A stretch of DNA of 64,000 nt, taken from Paenibacillus lupini. GTDB taxonomy: Bacteria; Bacillota; Bacilli; Paenibacillales; Paenibacillaceae. The notes under the pieces were generated by a model. That model did no database searches. It saw only the letters and a list, made by a program, of their open reading frames with translations, and was not told where the DNA came from. The DNA is taken from positions 62,001 to 126,000 of the forward strand of contig NZ_JAASRW010000002.1 in assembly GCF_011761355.1 (NCBI RefSeq), read 5' to 3'. Shown here one piece after another: positions 1 to 7,785 of this stretch (its first letter is position 1; every line of letters begins with the position of its first letter). The translations under genes and the position numbers were made by a program.

Positions 1-2
1 GA

Positions 3-593
3 GTAGGCGGCAACAACCATCACGTCATTTTCGCGTTTAAGGATGCCTGGTATATTGCCTATCATGCTCAGACTTTATCAAAAGCGATGGGGGTTCCGAA
101 GGGTTATCGTTCCACGCATCTGAATGAGGTCAAATTCCAGGATGCCGACCAGTCCATTCAAGAAATTACGGCTAATTACGAAGGTGTTTCGCAAATGCAA
201 TCTTTCAATCCATTTGAGCGCGTAGAAGCGGCAACGATTGGATGGAGTGCTGGAATTGCAACGGAGGCTTCTTCTGACGGCAGTGTGGCTGTAACAGATA
301 TTGACAGTGGCGATTGGCTCGCATTGTCCAAGGTTGATTTTGACAGCAACGGCGCTTCCGGGTTTTCTGCATCTGTATCGGAATCAAGCTCGGCTGCAGT
401 TATTGAGCTGCGGTTGGATGCGGCAGATGGCCAGTTAATTGGGACCTTGCAGATTCCTGCTGCAAAGATGGAGGCAGCTGAATATCACACTGAGGTAACT
501 GGTGCCAATGGTATTCATGATTTGTACTTACTGTTCAAGGGCAAGCCTGGCAGCAAGCTGTTCAAGCTGCATAGCTGGCAGTTCAGCCAATAA
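3..593 (+). CDS. 3' part of a GH43 arabinoxylan hydrolase with C-terminal CBM6 (partial)
   Basis: The frame is open from the left edge, so the gene starts outside the window; the ATG at 87 is internal. The visible 196 residues begin with VGGNNHH, DAWYIAYHAQ and GYRSTHLNEV, typical of the last blades of a GH43 five-bladed propeller of the XynD/arabinoxylan arabinofuranohydrolase kind. A CBM6-like beta-sandwich follows (FERVEAATIGW, then ISSGDWLALSKVDF-type strands, ending LYLLFKG and KLHSWQF). Such enzymes remove arabinofuranosyl side chains from, or cut, xylan outside the cell; the CBM binds xylan. The catalytic residues and any signal peptide lie upstream and cannot be checked. A hairpin terminator follows at once. 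Family assignment is confident, exact specificity is not. Confidence 0.8.
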   Translation, partial: VGGNNHHVIFAFKDAWYIAYHAQTLSKAMGVPKGYRSTHLNEVKFQDADQSIQEITANYEGVSQMQSFNPFERVEAATIGWSAGIATEASSDGSVAVTDIDSGDWLALSKVDFDSNGASGFSASVSESSSAAVIELRLDAADGQLIGTLQIPAAKMEAAEYHTEVTGANGIHDLYLLFKGKPGSKLFKLHSWQFSQ

Positions 594-614
594 GTATGGT
601 TTTGTGAAGCAGAG

Positions 615-646
615 GATCGCGGCAAGAAAGAGCCGCGGTCTTTTTT
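615..646 (+). terminator. intrinsic terminator after GH43-CBM6 gene
   Basis: A nine-base-pair stem (615-623 with 632-640, core CGCGGC/GCCGCG) with an 8-nt loop is followed by six T. It ends the GH43 transcript about 20 nt before the next start codon, so the AraC gene probably depends on read-through or on a promoter inside the upstream gene. Confidence 0.8.
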
Positions 647-666
647 GCAGGCCGGAAAGGATACGG

Positions 667-1533
667 ATGTTGATTATGAAGCAGATTCGAATCTTTGATA
701 CCTTTAACAGTAGTCAGTTGATTTGCACCTACAGCGGTTATAAACCTGCCAATAGGCATAAGTGGGGGCCGGGCGTACGTGATATTTATGCTTTGCACTT
801 CATTGTAAGCGGGAAGGGAACGCTGGAGACGCATAATCAGCGGTATCTGTTAACAGCAGGCGACAGCTTCATGATCTTTCCGCAAACGGAGATTCACTAC
901 TATCCGGATCCGGAGGATCCTTGGGAGTATGTATGGATTGAGTTTAAGGGGGATGAAGCGAAGCGTTTAGTGGCGATGACGGAGCTTGAGCCGGATAAGC
1001 CAGTAGTCACTGTATGTAAGGTTGATTTAAAGCCGTATTTCCCTGTGGTGCCAGGTGCTGAAGCGAGACCTTTTGAGAAGATGAGAACAGAGGCGCAATT
1101 ACGTTTACTGCTCTCTTATTATGTGGAATTTTATCCAAGAGAATCTCCTTCGATCAATTACGTCCAGCTGGCGAAGGAATATATCATGATTAATTATTGG
1201 CGGACAACCTTAACCGTATCAGATATTGTCCATGCTGTCAGCCTGGAGCGCAGCTACCTGTTCCGCCTGTTCAAGGAAGCGGAAGGGATGTCTATATCAA
1301 GCTATTTGACTGCATACCGGATTGAACGAGCCTGCGAGCTGCTGAGGTCACCTGGATTGTCCATCAAGTCGGTCGCATGTTCGGTAGGTTACAAAGATCA
1401 GCTCTACTTTTCCAAGATATTTAAGAAAGCAGCGTCATATACGCCATCTGAATATATGACGCTGCATAGCCAAGACACGAATGCTTTAGCGGAAGAGGAC
1501 GCAGTTGCCGGATTCCCGGAAATATCGAATTAG
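667..1533 (+). CDS. AraC-family transcriptional regulator
   Basis: A 288-aa AraC/XylS regulator. The N-terminal half is a cupin-like ligand-binding domain (YALHFIVSGKG, FMIFPQTEIHYYPDPEDPWEYVWIEF). The C-terminal half carries two helix-turn-helix units (VSDIVHAVSLERSYLFRLFKE and IKSVACSVGYKDQLYFSKIFKK, ending TPSEY). Proteins of this class bind a mono- or oligosaccharide and activate nearby glycosidase genes. The start at 667 is chosen because GGAAAGG lies 6 nt upstream; an ATG at 676 is the alternative, and the longer upstream frame runs through the previous gene and terminator. It converges on the zinc-ribbon/GH27 operon and overlaps its last gene by 48 nt. Likely target is the GH27 or xylan genes, by proximity only. 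Confidence 0.85.
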   Translation: MLIMKQIRIFDTFNSSQLICTYSGYKPANRHKWGPGVRDIYALHFIVSGKGTLETHNQRYLLTAGDSFMIFPQTEIHYYPDPEDPWEYVWIEFKGDEAKRLVAMTELEPDKPVVTVCKVDLKPYFPVVPGAEARPFEKMRTEAQLRLLLSYYVEFYPRESPSINYVQLAKEYIMINYWRTTLTVSDIVHAVSLERSYLFRLFKEAEGMSISSYLTAYRIERACELLRSPGLSIKSVACSVGYKDQLYFSKIFKKAASYTPSEYMTLHSQDTNALAEEDAVAGFPEISN

Positions 1534-1686
1534 CTTCTCGATAGGCTCACGTCCGCAGTCTAGTTTGACCCCCAAACAATCAATGCATAAAAAGTGCTGA
1601 GCTGTTCTGGAGACAAGCTTCATATAGATCGCTCTGTCATCTGCCTGAAGGGGAGCCTGACAGGCCTTGCAGTCTTTACTATTCAT
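1486..1686 (-). CDS. small zinc-ribbon protein (four-cysteine, unknown function)
   Basis: A 66-aa protein with two CxxC pairs (CKAC near residue 6 and CIDC near residue 34), the layout of a treble-clef or zinc-ribbon fold, then a helical tail (EKLIRYFRESGNCVLF). It resembles a conserved firmicute family of short proteins with KKLI-type and FLCIDCL segments; no function is established as far as I know. The start lies 2 nt downstream of the GH27 stop, so it should be translated from the same mRNA. Its 3' end overlaps the convergent AraC gene by 48 nt, suggesting antisense interference between the two transcripts. The spaced cysteines and operon position argue that it is a real gene rather than a shadow. 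Confidence 0.65.
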   Translation of the reverse strand: MNSKDCKACQAPLQADDRAIYMKLVSRTAQHFLCIDCLGVKLDCGREPIEKLIRYFRESGNCVLFR

Positions 1687-1688
1687 CT

Positions 1689-2849
1689 TTATTTGACAAG
1701 CTTCGCCCGTACAATCAGGCAGTCATGTGCCGGCACAACGGGAGCGAACCGTTCCTTGAACACGCCAAGCTCCTTATGCTCCCAGCAGTCGTACATAGAT
1801 AAGGAGAACCCGGAAGCGTAGGGAAGGCCGATATCCCAGAATTGCAGCGACAACTCTCGTTGACTATCGCTCAGATTAAAGAAGCCGATCGCTACGTCAC
1901 CGTCTGTAAGTACTTTTACCAGCATAAAGACATCCTCAGCATGGAACCATTGCGGCTCTGGCTTGATCCGGTAAGCCCCACGGCTCTCGATATCTTGATT
2001 AATGGCGATTAAATCCGGGTTCAACAGTATATCTTTTGTCGCTTGATTAGCCGTACGGATATCGCAGCCGATCATGAGCGGAGAACCCATTAAGCTCCAT
2101 AATGAGAAATGAGTTTTGTATTCATTGTCGTTGCAGCCGCCTATCTTACTGCCAATAAACGAGTTATTGCTGCCTCCATACATGCCAACAACGAGCATAT
2201 CCATATCGTTATGACAGAAGGATCCGGTGTAGCATTCTTTGTCCAGCTGAGAGAGAGCAAGATTTTTGATAGAGTCCCAATGATCCTGAATATCGCCTGT
2301 TGACCGATACATATGGGCACCGGACTCACGTATCCACTGATAGACATTGTCCTCGCCCCAATTGCAGGCAGAGAAGAGGATTTCTCGTCCGCTGTTTTTC
2401 AGGGCAAGACTCATTCGTTTGTACAACAGTTCACCAGAGATATGCCGGGGCTTGAAGCAGTAATCGTACTTCAAATAATCGACGCCCCATTCGGCGAATA
2501 ATTGAGCATCTTGAAATTCATGCTCAAAGCTGCCGGGATAACCCGCGCAAGTATGGGTGCCAACGCAGGAGTACATGCCGAATTTCAAGCCTTTCGAATG
2601 AATATAATCGGCGAGTGCTTTCATTCCGCTCGGAAACTTGGCAGGATCTGCAATAAGATTCCCTTGCTGGTCACGTTGTTTCAAGCTCCAGCAATCATCA
2701 ATGACGATGTATTCATACCCTGCGTCCTTATAGCCCTCCGTTACGAATAGATCGGCAACATCACGAATTAACTGTTCGTTGATGTCCCAGGTGAAGGTAT
2801 TCCAAGAATTCCATCCCAAGGCGGGAGTAAGGCCAAGCTGCTTGTCCAC
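1689..2849 (-). CDS. GH27 alpha-galactosidase (or beta-L-arabinopyranosidase)
   Basis: A 386-aa intracellular glycoside hydrolase of clan GH-D. The barrel opens with PALGWNSWNTF and contains YIVIDDCW, GMYSCVGTHTC and the nucleophile motif KYDYC (Asp129); the acid/base Asp186 lies in RSTGDI. GH27 enzymes release terminal alpha-D-galactose with retention; a minority act on beta-L-arabinopyranosides, and the two cannot be told apart here. There is no signal peptide, so it should act on imported oligosaccharides. Length is normal for a bacterial two-domain GH27. The start is GTG with AAAGGA about 11 nt upstream; ATGs further upstream are out of frame. It heads a two-gene minus-strand operon divergent from the GH43/GH10 operon. 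Confidence 0.9.
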   Translation of the reverse strand: MDKQLGLTPALGWNSWNTFTWDINEQLIRDVADLFVTEGYKDAGYEYIVIDDCWSLKQRDQQGNLIADPAKFPSGMKALADYIHSKGLKFGMYSCVGTHTCAGYPGSFEHEFQDAQLFAEWGVDYLKYDYCFKPRHISGELLYKRMSLALKNSGREILFSACNWGEDNVYQWIRESGAHMYRSTGDIQDHWDSIKNLALSQLDKECYTGSFCHNDMDMLVVGMYGGSNNSFIGSKIGGCNDNEYKTHFSLWSLMGSPLMIGCDIRTANQATKDILLNPDLIAINQDIESRGAYRIKPEPQWFHAEDVFMLVKVLTDGDVAIGFFNLSDSQRELSLQFWDIGLPYASGFSLSMYDCWEHKELGVFKERFAPVVPAHDCLIVRAKLVK

Positions 2850-3004
2850 TAGTCATACATCCTTTCTTATGCCGAGAATTAAGAGTTTAATGAAAAGAGC
2901 TGTTTGTATTACAACATAAGCGTGCCTTATCAGCCTATAGCCTAATGATGCTTTTATATGGATTGTTGTTGTTTCTGATACAGCTATCATTCTAAAAGCT
3001 ATTA

Positions 3005-3073
3005 ACCTATAACTTGGCAGGTAATAAATCCGCAATCCAGCAGGTTGCTGGAGCCGTCGGCTAGAGCTACACT
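3005..3073 (+). promoter_or_regulatory. regulated promoter of the GH43-GH10 operon with two tandem operator sites
   Basis: Site 1 is ACCTATAACTTGGCAGGT at 3005-3022. Site 2, 23 bp further at 3028-3045, is ATCCGCAATCCAGCAGGT and runs into the -35 TTGCTG (3045-3050). A 17-bp spacer leads to the -10 TACACT (3068-3073). The GH43 start is about 60 nt downstream. The same arrangement recurs at 5853-5920 and 15330-15398. An activator touching the -35 from tandem sites is typical of AraC-type regulators (family knowledge); the identity of the protein is inference. Confidence 0.7.
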
Positions 3074-3135
3074 GTCCTTGTTGCGCCAATAAACAAGGGA
3101 TAGCAATACCTTGATGAATGGAGAGGGAACTGCAC

Positions 3136-4662
3136 ATGAGCAGCATTGTTATAACGAACCCTATTATTTGGGCGGATGTACCTGATATTGATATGATTCG
3201 CGTAGAAGATACCTTTTATATGGTTAGCACTAGTATGCATTCGATGCCAGGGTGTCCGATTATGAAGTCTAATAATCTGAAGGATTGGGAGATCGTAAAT
3301 TATGTTTTTGATACGATCGAAGATAATGATGCCCACAATCTATCAGACGGTAAAGGCATTTATGGGCAAGGCTCATGGGCTTCCAGCCTGCGCTATCATA
3401 ACGGAACCTATTATGTATGCTTCTCCTGCAATGATAGTCAGCAGTTCTATATTTACCGGACGCTGGATATCCAGCACGGCACATGGGAGCGCTCGGTTAT
3501 TAATGGGCTTCTGCATGATCCTGGACTACTGTTTGATGAAGATCGTGTCTTTGTATTCAGCGGCAACGGGAATATCTATATTACCGAATTAACAGCTGAC
3601 GCTTCCGAGATCAAGCCTGACGGAATCCGTCAGCTATTAATTGAAGGGGAGCGTGAAGGCATGGGGCTGCGGATAGAGGGCTGCCATGCTTATAAGCTGA
3701 ACGGTTATTATTATTTATTCTTCATAGATTGGCCGCGAACCGGTCATGGACGCCGCCGAGAGCTGTGTTACCGTTCGAAGGAGCTTCTTGGACCTTATGA
3801 ACATAAAGTCATTCTCGATGATGATCTTGGCTATCACAACAAGGGAGTTGCGCAAGGCGGTATAATCGATACGCCTATTGGTGAATGGTTTACCTTCTTA
3901 TTTCAGGATCATGATGCTGTTGGCCGGATTCCATGCGTGCTGCCGATGTCCTGGGAGGATGGCTGGCCGGTTATCGTAAATGATGGTAAAGCGCCAATCT
4001 CCTTCGAAGCAAATCTTCCGGAATCGGTTTCCAAGCCGATTGTCATCAGCGATGAATTCGACTATCAAGAGAACAAACTCGCTCTGAACTGGCAATGGAA
4101 CCATAATCCCGACAACAAGCGGTGGTCAGTTACAGCCCGGCCGGGTTATCTGCGTCTGGAGACTAGTCAAATCACTGATCGTGTCGTGCTTGCCCGTAAT
4201 ACGTTGACCCAGCGGACGGAAGGTCCGGCATGCAGCGGGAAAACGGTATTTGATTTGTCCTATATGAAAGCTGGTGATCATGCTGGTCTTGTCGCCCTGC
4301 AAAGCGGATATGGTACGGTTGGCGTTCAAGCAGAGGATAACGGCGAACGTTATGTCGTAATGGGGATTAATCGTGGCGACGGCGGTATGGAAACGGTGGA
4401 AAAGCACCGGTACGAAGAAAGCCAAATTCATGTGAAAATTAATTTTGATTTCCGCGACAGCATTGATCTTGCCTATTTCTATTATTCAACTGACGGATTG
4501 GAGTGGACGCAGATCGGCCGTCCTCTGCAGATGAGATACACACTGGATCATTTTATGGGCTACCGGATTGGTCTGTATAACTATGCCACGAAGCAACCCG
4601 GTGGCTATGTCGACTTCGATTATTTCCGTTACAGCAAGTCAATTGAAGAAAAGGGGATATGA
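3136..4662 (+). CDS. GH43 beta-xylosidase / alpha-L-arabinofuranosidase
   Basis: A 508-aa cytoplasmic GH43 enzyme. The propeller domain begins NPIIWADVPDIDM, where Asp17 is the likely general base; Asp128 (HDPGLLFDED) fits the pKa modulator and Glu181 (RIEGCHAYK) the general acid. From about residue 310 a beta-sandwich of the GH43_C2 kind follows (ISDEFDYQENKLALNWQWNHNP, GYLRLE). This layout is that of beta-xylosidases or arabinofuranosidases acting on short xylo-oligosaccharides with inversion. No signal peptide. The start at 3136 is preferred because GGAGAGG sits 9 nt upstream; the ATG at 3118 is itself part of that ribosome-binding region. It is followed after 3 nt by a GH10 gene, so the two are probably translationally coupled. 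Confidence 0.88.
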   Translation: MSSIVITNPIIWADVPDIDMIRVEDTFYMVSTSMHSMPGCPIMKSNNLKDWEIVNYVFDTIEDNDAHNLSDGKGIYGQGSWASSLRYHNGTYYVCFSCNDSQQFYIYRTLDIQHGTWERSVINGLLHDPGLLFDEDRVFVFSGNGNIYITELTADASEIKPDGIRQLLIEGEREGMGLRIEGCHAYKLNGYYYLFFIDWPRTGHGRRRELCYRSKELLGPYEHKVILDDDLGYHNKGVAQGGIIDTPIGEWFTFLFQDHDAVGRIPCVLPMSWEDGWPVIVNDGKAPISFEANLPESVSKPIVISDEFDYQENKLALNWQWNHNPDNKRWSVTARPGYLRLETSQITDRVVLARNTLTQRTEGPACSGKTVFDLSYMKAGDHAGLVALQSGYGTVGVQAEDNGERYVVMGINRGDGGMETVEKHRYEESQIHVKINFDFRDSIDLAYFYYSTDGLEWTQIGRPLQMRYTLDHFMGYRIGLYNYATKQPGGYVDFDYFRYSKSIEEKGI

Positions 4663-4665
4663 TTC

Positions 4666-5679
4666 ATGACATCAGATCAAAAACAGCTGCAAACAGAGGT
4701 TTCGTTAGCTAAAGCCTTCCAGGATGATTTTCTTATTGGAGCAGCAGTAAATAAACGGACAATCGTCAGTCAGAGTGATCTTTTGAAGGAGCATTATAAC
4801 AGCTTAACCGCAGAGAACGAGATGAAGTTCGAAAGCCTGCATCCGGAGGAGCATCGTTATACCTTTGAGGAGGCTGACCGGATTGCGGGGTTCGCGCGCG
4901 AGAACGGCATGAAGCTGAGAGGACATACGCTTGTATGGCATAATCAAACGCCAGACTGGGTATTTGACGATGGCAATGGCGGGAAGGCTGGTCGTGACTT
5001 GCTTCTTGACCGAATGAAGTCACATATTGAGACTGTAGTATCGCGTTACAAGGATACGATCTATTGCTGGGATGTTGTGAACGAAGCGGTAACGGATGAG
5101 GGAGCAGAATGGATGCGTCCAACCAAATGGCTGCATGGCATTGGTGAGGATTACATCGAGCAGGCTTTCAGGTTTGCACATGAGGCCGATCCGCAAGCGC
5201 TGTTATTTTACAACGATTACAATGAGTGTAATCCCGGCAAACGTGAGAAAATCTACTTCATGGTCAAATCACTGCTGGAAAAAGGTGTTCCTGTTCACGG
5301 GATCGGACTTCAGGCGCATTGGAATCTGTATGATCCATCTCTCGGCCAAATACGTGAAGCCATTGAGCGTTATGCCTCACTAGGCGTAAAGCTGCAAATG
5401 ACGGAGATGGATGTGTCTATGTTTGCTTTTGACGATAGACGGACGGATCTGACGGAGCCTACGTCGGAAATGATGCGTCTGCAGGAAGTAAGATACAAGC
5501 AGTTCTTCGAACTGTTCCGGGAATATAAAGAGGTCCTGACCAGCGTAACCTTCTGGGGGGCGGCAGATGATTATACCTGGCTGGATCATTTCCCTGTTAG
5601 AGGCAGGAAAAACTGGCCGCTCTTATTCGATACCGATCAGCGTCCGAAGGATGCGGTCAAAACCATCATCGGACAATAA
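4666..5679 (+). CDS. intracellular GH10 endo-1,4-beta-xylanase
   Basis: A 337-aa single-domain GH10 (beta/alpha)8 xylanase without signal peptide, anchors or binding modules. Family signatures are clear: NSLTAENEMKFESLHP, LRGHTLVWHNQTP, acid/base Glu140 in WDVVNE and nucleophile Glu247 in MTEMDVS. Intracellular GH10 enzymes of xylanolytic paenibacilli trim imported xylo- or methylglucuronoxylo-oligosaccharides; that role is inferred here from the lack of a secretion signal and from the coupled GH43 gene. The start codon is 3 nt after the GH43 stop with AAGGGG upstream. A terminator hairpin follows directly, closing a two-gene operon driven by the promoter at 3005-3073. Confidence 0.93.
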   Translation: MTSDQKQLQTEVSLAKAFQDDFLIGAAVNKRTIVSQSDLLKEHYNSLTAENEMKFESLHPEEHRYTFEEADRIAGFARENGMKLRGHTLVWHNQTPDWVFDDGNGGKAGRDLLLDRMKSHIETVVSRYKDTIYCWDVVNEAVTDEGAEWMRPTKWLHGIGEDYIEQAFRFAHEADPQALLFYNDYNECNPGKREKIYFMVKSLLEKGVPVHGIGLQAHWNLYDPSLGQIREAIERYASLGVKLQMTEMDVSMFAFDDRRTDLTEPTSEMMRLQEVRYKQFFELFREYKEVLTSVTFWGAADDYTWLDHFPVRGRKNWPLLFDTDQRPKDAVKTIIGQ

Positions 5680-5691
5680 CAAATAGAGAGA

Positions 5692-5720
5692 AACGCGTTC
5701 CCTACGGGAGCGCGTTTTTT
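5692..5720 (+). terminator. intrinsic terminator after intracellular xylanase
   Basis: AACGCGTTCCC pairs with GGGAGCGCGTT around a 3-nt loop and is followed by a run of T. It ends the GH43-GH10 operon. Confidence 0.85.
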
Positions 5721-5721
5721 C

Positions 5722-5829
5722 GAATTCTAAGAATTTATAAGTTTCATTCTATAAACAGGGCTTAGAATTCTCCGGAATGAAACGCGCCCCGCTGCCAAGG
5801 ACGGCGAAGCCGTTTCACCTTGTGTGAAA
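5722..5829. repeat. structured intergenic element with interleaved inverted repeats
   Basis: The non-coding stretch between the xylanase terminator and the next promoter holds four nested or crossed inverted repeats. GAATTCTAAG (5722-5731) pairs with CTTAGAATTC (5761-5770), and GTTTCATTC (5741-5749) pairs with GAATGAAAC (5775-5783); the two cross, giving pseudoknot topology. A smaller hairpin TTTATA/TATAAA (5734-5739, 5750-5755) encloses GTTTCATTC in its loop. ACGGC-GAA-GCCGT (5801-5813) and TTTCAC/GTGAAA (5813-5829) follow. It looks like a dispersed intergenic repeat of paenibacilli, but copies elsewhere cannot be checked here. The rest of the 308-bp gap 5680-5987 holds the terminator, the promoter at 5853-5920 and the leader. 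Confidence 0.55.
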
Positions 5830-5852
5830 GCTGCCAGCGGTCATCCGGTTAT

Positions 5853-5920
5853 TTCTATAGCTTGGCGGGTGTTCTACCAAAGAGCGACAGGTTGTTGCCT
5901 CTTTCTGTAAGCACTACACT
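5853..5920 (+). promoter_or_regulatory. regulated promoter of the MacB-like ABC operon (same family as 3.0 and 15.4 kb)
   Basis: Site 1 TTCTATAGCTTGGCGGGT (5853-5870) matches the 3.0-kb site at 14 of 18 positions. Site 2 (5875-5892) ends GCGACAGGT and runs into the -35 TTGTTG (5892-5897). A 17-bp spacer leads to TACACT (5915-5920). The spacer segment TGTAAGCAC followed by TACACTTTT is nearly identical to that at 15.4 kb. The first upstream half-site is the weakest of the three promoters. Confidence 0.6.
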
Positions 5921-5987
5921 TTTTAAGAAAGCAATTGCGGGGGTGTTGGCCATTAGGAAACAACGCATAGAGGAAAGGGAAATAGCT

Positions 5988-6716
5988 GTGCTGGCACTGG
6001 AGGAAGAGCAAATAGAAGCAGGTGGTCAGGCGCTTCTTACGGCAACGGGGATTAAGCGGGTATTCGGAAAAGGTAATACCGCTGTTACCGCGTTGTCTGA
6101 TATTGAGCTTGATGTACCTGCCGGCTCGATGGTTGCCCTGAAAGGGCGGTCGGGCTCGGGCAAGACAACATTGCTCAATATTTTAAGTGCGTTGGATGAG
6201 CCGACAGAAGGCCAGGTTTTTTTTCGTGGTAAGGAAATTACCGGATTATCTGGTAAGGCGAGGAATGCATTGCGGCGTAAAGAGATCGGGCTGGTGTTCC
6301 AATCCTTTGGTTTGATCCCGCTGATGTCTGCTTACGAGAATGTTGAGTTCGGTCTTCGCATTGCGGGGACACCGGTCAAGGGCAACCGTGAAGCTGCGGA
6401 ACGGGCGCTTGAACGGGTAGGAATGCGCGAGCGGATGAAGCATCGTCCAATGGAGCTGTCGGGTGGTGAGCAGCAGCGCGTGGCTATAGCCCGTGCAATT
6501 GCACATGAACCGGCGCTGCTAATTGCTGACGAGCCAACTGCTGAGTTGGACAGTCGAATGGGTCTGCAGGTGATGCGGGTATTCAGGGATCTAGTCAGAC
6601 ATGCCGGTATGACCATTCTTCTTACTACCCATGACCCGGGAATGATGGAGCTCGTTGATTATGTTATTGCATTGGAGGATGGGAAAATTGTTTCCAAAAC
6701 AGCGAATCAATTCTAA
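5988..6716 (+). CDS. ABC transporter ATP-binding protein (MacB/LolD type)
   Basis: A 242-aa ABC ATPase of the MacB/LolD/FtsE group. Walker A is GRSGSGKTT (residues 53-61), the signature is LSGGEQQR, Walker B is [12 protein letters not shown] and the H-loop is LLTTHD. With the adaptor and FtsX-like permease downstream it should form a mechanotransmission or export complex at the membrane. The start is taken as GTG 5988 with AGGAAAGGG 8 nt upstream; the frame stays open to 5820, but that part runs through the promoter and repeat. Its last 29 nt overlap the adaptor gene. It is the first gene after the regulated promoter at 5853-5920, linking this system to the xylan genes. Confidence 0.85.
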   Translation: MLALEEEQIEAGGQALLTATGIKRVFGKGNTAVTALSDIELDVPAGSMVALKGRSGSGKTTLLNILSALDEPTEGQVFFRGKEITGLSGKARNALRRKEIGLVFQSFGLIPLMSAYENVEFGLRIAGTPVKGNREAAERALERVGMRERMKHRPMELSGGEQQRVAIARAIAHEPALLIADEPTAELDSRMGLQVMRVFRDLVRHAGMTILLTTHDPGMMELVDYVIALEDGKIVSKTANQF

Positions 6717-7737
6717 TTGGAAGTCGTTTGCAAAGCGGACTGCGGTCGTGGCATTCACAGCGATTGCCTTGTCCGGCTGCTCGCTTCTTCCCCGTGAGGA
6801 AGCGGCACTGCAGCCCCCACTAATTCAGCCGGTTCAGGAAAAGCTGGATCTGGTTGCTGTAACCCGAGGCAATATACAAACCTCACTGAAGGGCACGGCA
6901 ACCTTTGTCTCCTCGAATGTGAAGACGCTGTCATTTATCGAATCAGGCGGACAGCTGAAATCCGTTAACGTTAAGCTTGGACAAGAGGTAAAGGCCGGTG
7001 AACTATTGGCTGAGCTGGAGACAGAGGATCTGGCACTGCAGGTTCGACTGCAAAAGCTAAGCGTAGAGCGAGTGCAGCTTCTGTATAAAGAAGCCGTGCA
7101 GGGCGGAGTGTCCGGGACGGAGAAACGGCTGAAAGAAATTGACCTTGAAAGGGAACAAATATCGCTGCAGGCGATGGAAGGCAAGCTTAACAAGTCGCAG
7201 CTGTACTCGCCAATCTCGGGAACGGTTATATACGTCGATTCTATTAAAACTGGCGACCGTGTAAATGCCTATCAAACGATTGTAACGGTAGCTGACCCTT
7301 CCAGCATGCAGCTGACTTATGTGGCATCGGATGCCAAAGATGTTCTTGGTATTGAAGCTGGCATGCCCATCAGCTTGAAGTATAAGGGGAAGGACTACAC
7401 TGGTAAGGTGCTGCAGTCTCCATCGAGTGCACCTGTCAGTACAGATCAGTCAAAGGCTGACAGCAATGCTATAACAATCGTAATGGGGATAGATCATCCG
7501 CCGGAAGGGATTCAAATCGGCCATAGCGCCGACATGATGATTGATCTTCAGAAGCGGGAAAATGTCATCGTGCTGCCGCGGAAAGCGATCCGCTCCTATA
7601 TGGGACGCAATTATGTGCAAATTGCAGACGGTGAACGTAAAAAAGAAGTCGATGTTGAAGTTGGCCTGACGACGCCAACTGAAGTGGAGATTGTAAAAGG
7701 CCTGGAGGAAGGACAACAGGTTATTCTAAACAACTGA
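6688..7737 (+). CDS. efflux adaptor lipoprotein (HlyD/MacA-like, membrane-fusion family)
   Basis: A 349-aa protein with a lipoprotein signal (lysine-rich start, hydrophobic stretch VVAFTAIA, lipobox LSGC). Then come a biotinyl-lipoyl-like hairpin (LKSVNVKLGQEVKAGELLAEL and LYSPISGTVIYVDSIKTGDRV), a short coiled coil between the halves (LQKLSVERVQLLYKEA to SLQAMEGKLNK) and a beta-barrel (GKVLQSPSSAP, MMIDLQKRENVIVLPRKAI). In Gram-positives such adaptors partner MacB-like permeases, spanning the space outside the membrane. The start is set at TTG 6688 because GGAGG lies 9 nt upstream and this yields a compact signal peptide; starts at 6655, 6661 or 6679 lack a well-spaced site. It overlaps the ATPase gene. 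Confidence 0.85.
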   Translation: MFPKQRINSNWKSFAKRTAVVAFTAIALSGCSLLPREEAALQPPLIQPVQEKLDLVAVTRGNIQTSLKGTATFVSSNVKTLSFIESGGQLKSVNVKLGQEVKAGELLAELETEDLALQVRLQKLSVERVQLLYKEAVQGGVSGTEKRLKEIDLEREQISLQAMEGKLNKSQLYSPISGTVIYVDSIKTGDRVNAYQTIVTVADPSSMQLTYVASDAKDVLGIEAGMPISLKYKGKDYTGKVLQSPSSAPVSTDQSKADSNAITIVMGIDHPPEGIQIGHSADMMIDLQKRENVIVLPRKAIRSYMGRNYVQIADGERKKEVDVEVGLTTPTEVEIVKGLEEGQQVILNN

Positions 7738-7785
7738 CGGTACTATGAAAGCCCGGGTGACAGGGCGCAAGAATGAGGTGTACGC

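Noticed and set aside
2853-3146. 97-codon minus-strand ORF between the divergent GH27 and GH43 genes
   Set aside because: It covers the tandem operators and promoter, has no recognisable domain and no ribosome-binding site.
5820-5987. N-terminal extension of the first ABC ATPase in the open frame from 5820
   Set aside because: It runs through the structured repeat and promoter; GTG 5988 has a proper ribosome-binding site and gives a normal-length ATPase.
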